From: Muribaculaceae bacterium | GTDB taxonomy: Bacteria > Bacteroidota > Bacteroidia > Bacteroidales > Muribaculaceae | Direction of reading: 5' to 3' | Assembly (NCBI GenBank): GCA_029061255.1 | Contig: JAIDSL010000112.1 | Location: 1-34,596, forward strand | DNA length: 34,596 nucleotides | In this document: in pieces, positions 32,659 through 34,596 of the stretch | Numbering within the stretch: the first letter of the stretch is position 1 | Layout: each line of letters begins with the position of its first letter | Notes under the pieces: model-generated | Databases searched by the model: none | What the model was told of the DNA's origin: nothing | The model's input: the letters and a program-made list of their open reading frames with translations, nothing else | Position numbers and translations under genes: made by a program

Positions 32659-33732
32659 CTAATGAACTTTTGGGGTACCAAGTGTGTCTGCCATATCAAG
32701 AATCAAATTATGAAGTTGGATTGAATCAGTGAACTTTTCAGGTATAGCTTCATATCCGACAATCGCTCCTATGATATTTCCGGCAACAGCCCCGGTTGAG
32801 TCACTGTCGCCTCCGTGGTTGACCGCACATACAAGGCAGGCATCGAAATCATCGATATAGCGGAGCACGGAGAAAACTGCGATCGCCAAAGTCTCCTCTG
32901 CTACCCATCCCGCTCCTATACAGAATTCGATTATTCCACCGTCTGTCCAGTCGTCGGGTCTCCATTCAGACAGTCTTACAGATTCCTCAATGGCTTTCTT
33001 AAACGACTTCATAAGGATACCGGATTCACCATAGACCTCGCCAACCGTTTTCAATGATTCTGATACAATTGCCTTGAAGACGTCCCTGTCTACATGGTCG
33101 GTGCATAGACACAGCTGCACGATTACTGCCAGCGCTGCGGAAGCATAGGTGCTGTGCGGATGAGAATGGGTCAGTTCGGCAATCTCGCCGGCGAGCGAGG
33201 CCGTCTTTGCGAGAGGCCAACCATGCGTCGCGCCATAGATCCCTACAGGGGCAACACGCATCACACCGCCACAACCTTTGCTGTTGTTGAAGGCCCCTCG
33301 GCCTTCGTGAATAGCCTTGAGAGAATCAATACAAGTCCTGCCGGGAGCCCGGCGGCAATTCAGTTCTCCGATTCCGGCAAGTTTCGAATCATACTTCCGG
33401 TCTACGGTCAATCCCTCCTGAAAACCCATCCATATCAGATATGCCGCACAGACTGTAGGGACGATAGGAGTTCCTCCTCGTTCCGCTTCGAGCAGCCCCT
33501 CAGCTGTATACAGTGTCATCTGGGTATCGTCGGAAAACAGGGCTTTCTGAAAGCGCTGGCCCTCATCGAGCCATGGATAGCTCAGATCATATTCCGTAAG
33601 TCCGGAGTCCCCGTATTTCGCCTTTATGTCAGCCCTTGAGGGTATAAACTCCAGTGGATACCCGAAGGCATCGCCGATCGCTCCTCCCATCAGCGATCCT
33701 CGTATCTTATCCTGTAATTTTTCTGCTTCCAT
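32659..33732 (-). CDS. ADP-ribosylglycohydrolase (DraG/ARH family)
   Basis: A 357-residue all-helical enzyme of the family that removes ADP-ribose from proteins, or cleaves related ADP-ribose compounds, using two magnesium ions. The N-terminal block IRGSLMGGAIGDAFGYPLEF and the metal ligands in FSDDTQM (residues 66-72) are clear. So is the second metal block NHGGDSDSTGAVAGNIIGAIVG (about 302-323), and SKGCGGVMRVAPVG is also typical. The length is normal. The promoter carries the shared TGGAC operator. It lies 2.7 kb from the ADP-ribosyltransferase-like gene. A functional link to that gene or to NADAR is an inference. Confidence 0.93.
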   Translation of the reverse strand: MEAEKLQDKIRGSLMGGAIGDAFGYPLEFIPSRADIKAKYGDSGLTEYDLSYPWLDEGQRFQKALFSDDTQMTLYTAEGLLEAERGGTPIVPTVCAAYLIWMGFQEGLTVDRKYDSKLAGIGELNCRRAPGRTCIDSLKAIHEGRGAFNNSKGCGGVMRVAPVGIYGATHGWPLAKTASLAGEIAELTHSHPHSTYASAALAVIVQLCLCTDHVDRDVFKAIVSESLKTVGEVYGESGILMKSFKKAIEESVRLSEWRPDDWTDGGIIEFCIGAGWVAEETLAIAVFSVLRYIDDFDACLVCAVNHGGDSDSTGAVAGNIIGAIVGYEAIPEKFTDSIQLHNLILDMADTLGTPKVH

Positions 33733-33765
33733 AGTTACGTTGTCCGTTTTTTGTTTTCAGATAGG

Positions 33766-33820
33766 CTAAATTACAACTAATTCATGAGATATGCAAGGGA
33801 TATGGTGTCCATATTGTCCA
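33766..33820 (-). promoter_or_regulatory. Promoter with TGGAC operator (before the ADP-ribosylglycohydrolase gene)
   Basis: Minus strand: TGGACAATATGGAC (33807-33820), 9 bases, CTTG (33794-33797), 20 bases, TAATTTAG (33766-33773; one mismatch to TAnnTTTG). The segment TCCCTTGCATATCTCA is also identical to that of the promoter at 31870-31924. Confidence 0.7.
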
Positions 33821-33943
33821 TACTGTGTGAATCAGAAGACCAAGGTGGTTCAAGCGGCGTGTCGGGCATTTAGCCCCCCTCATAAAATTTCAAGAAACAC
33901 AGGCAATCTTTAAAGTAAGTTTGGGGAGTAACTTCGGGTTGTC

Positions 33944-34285
33944 TCAAAGATCAAAATCCATATCAGCGAGATCGTCGAGCAGATCCTCAAGCTCATCTGC
34001 GATCGAATCGTAGTCATCAGGATCTTTGATATCATATAAGTCTTCAATATCCTCCAGCTTCTCCTCGATCAATTCAACCTTCTCTTTGATTTGCTCAAGT
34101 TCCTCGACACTCAGATCAAACATAAGCTGAGTATCCAAATCTTCCAGACACTCCATCAAGTCTGAAATATTGAAACGTCTATACCTCCTGAGTGCCGACT
34201 GCAGCTCCTCCAATCGCTCCTGCACCTCAGCTACATCCCCCACATCCGCACTCCTTTTCTTCTCCCTATCATAAAATACCGGCAT
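33944..34285 (-). CDS. Acidic coiled-coil protein
   Basis: A 113-residue protein starting MPVFYDREKKRSADVGDV. It is almost entirely heptad-like and acidic (VQERLEELQSALRRYRRF; LEQIKEKVELIEEKLEDIEDLYD; ELEDLLDDLADMDFDL), so it is probably a cytosolic coiled-coil or a helical partner protein. No family recognised. The frame is open up to an ATG at 34339, but that lies upstream of the promoter's -7 element, so the ATG at 34285 is used. Confidence 0.72.
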   Translation of the reverse strand: MPVFYDREKKRSADVGDVAEVQERLEELQSALRRYRRFNISDLMECLEDLDTQLMFDLSVEELEQIKEKVELIEEKLEDIEDLYDIKDPDDYDSIADELEDLLDDLADMDFDL

Positions 34286-34327
34286 GACACAATAACATTT
34301 ACATTTTACATGACTAAAAAGACATTG

Positions 34328-34359
34328 CAAAAATAGCAAAAATATCCAACACCAACAAA
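34328..34359 (-). promoter_or_regulatory. Promoter of the coiled-coil protein gene
   Basis: On the minus strand TTTG (34356-34359), 20 bases, TATTTTTG (34328-34335), a full consensus match. The expected leader is about 36 bases. Confidence 0.7.
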
Positions 34360-34421
34360 CTTATTGTTTGTCTTTCAGAGACCATCGTCAGAAATCTTAG
34401 ACTTCCACCTAGCGGTTGGAT

Positions 34422-34467
34422 AAAAAAAGGCAAACAGACGTGTCACCAGTTTGCCGGTCTGTTTGCC
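34422..34467 (-). terminator. Terminator of the gene entering from the right edge
   Basis: GGCAAACAGAC (34429-34439) and GTCTGTTTGCC (34457-34467) form a perfect 11-bp stem, followed on the minus strand by seven T. It implies a minus-strand gene ending to its right. Confidence 0.85.
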
Positions 34468-34477
34468 TGGAAACGTT

Positions 34478-34594
34478 TTACGTTGTACGTTGTACGTTTT
34501 CCGAATGGGTCCCGAACACGATGCCGGGGGTGTATAGAGCCACGGATACGGTCATGCCGCGGCTGTCAGGGTCGATACACCGTTCCAGTGAGCA
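34478..34594 (-). CDS. C-terminal fragment of an unknown protein (cut by window edge)
   Basis: The only minus-strand frame open to the right edge here ends at a TAA (34478-34480), just before the terminator. It encodes 38 residues containing CIDPDSRGMTVSVALYTPGI and ending in VQRTT. The length is too short for a family call. The last codons run into a tandem ACGTTGT repeat, so the natural C-terminus may be unusual. Confidence 0.4.
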   Translation of the reverse strand, partial: CSLERCIDPDSRGMTVSVALYTPGIVFGTHSENVQRTT

Positions 34595-34596
34595 AT

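Noticed and set aside
33777..33869. A 30-codon minus-strand frame upstream of the ADP-ribosylglycohydrolase gene
   Set aside because: It overlaps the operator and promoter and has unremarkable composition; probably chance.
34474..34500. ACGTTGTACGTTGTACGT as an operator
   Set aside because: A simple tandem repeat at the end of a gene, next to a terminator; no promoter nearby.

Overview
The window looks like a chromosome segment of a gut-type Bacteroidota, probably order Bacteroidales. The reasons are the recurrent promoter type (TTTG or a close variant, about 20 bases, then TAnnTTTG), the near absence of Shine-Dalgarno starts, lipoproteins with short MKK-type signals, PepSY-like small secreted proteins, a rhamnogalacturonan degradation block, and a WYL-like and WG-repeat accessory region. 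A narrower placement (for example Muribaculaceae) is only a guess. No tRNA, rRNA, CRISPR array or transposase was recognised.

Layout. 1-900: two tandem Crp/Fnr-type regulators on the minus strand, the first cut by the window edge. 1047-1890: a cupin gene and a PepSY-like lipoprotein gene, transcribed away from them. 1933-5510: minus-strand leuC-leuD and a second LeuA/CimA-type synthase. 5868-9180: an HU-type DNA-binding protein, a nitroreductase-family protein, a secreted PepSY-like protein and a large secreted protein. 9409-16070: four plus-strand genes for rhamnogalacturonan I breakdown (PL11 lyase, GH105 hydrolase, DUF4861 protein, GH2 enzyme). 16292-17629: a TPR-like sensor protein without a kinase domain. 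17619-20208: minus-strand leuA-leuB, so the leucine pathway is split into two blocks by about 12 kb of unrelated genes. 20459-22981: an SDR oxidoreductase, queH and purC.

From 23057 to the right end the character changes to accessory genes, mostly of unknown function and mostly on the minus strand. A likely operon (WG-repeat protein, AAA+ ATPase, small acidic protein, small HTH-like protein) is divergent from an AT-rich gene for a protein with a WYL-like C-terminal half. The space between them holds a 78/79-bp tandem repeat, and each unit carries a promoter aimed at the ATPase operon. Next come a NADAR-family protein and, just upstream of it on the same strand, an ADP-ribosyltransferase-like protein. 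Then follow two proteins of unknown function, a lipoprotein, an ADP-ribosylglycohydrolase and an acidic coiled-coil protein.

Two things stand out. First, an ADP-ribosyltransferase-like gene, a NADAR gene and an ADP-ribosylglycohydrolase gene lie within 5 kb, which suggests a writer and two possible erasers of ADP-ribosylation. Second, three promoters in this island (before the 204-aa protein, the lipoprotein and the ADP-ribosylglycohydrolase) have the same build: TGGACAAnATGGAC, exactly 9 bases, CTTG, exactly 20 bases, then a -7 element. This points to one shared and apparently uncharacterised regulator. All functions are inferred from reading the sequence; no database search was possible.
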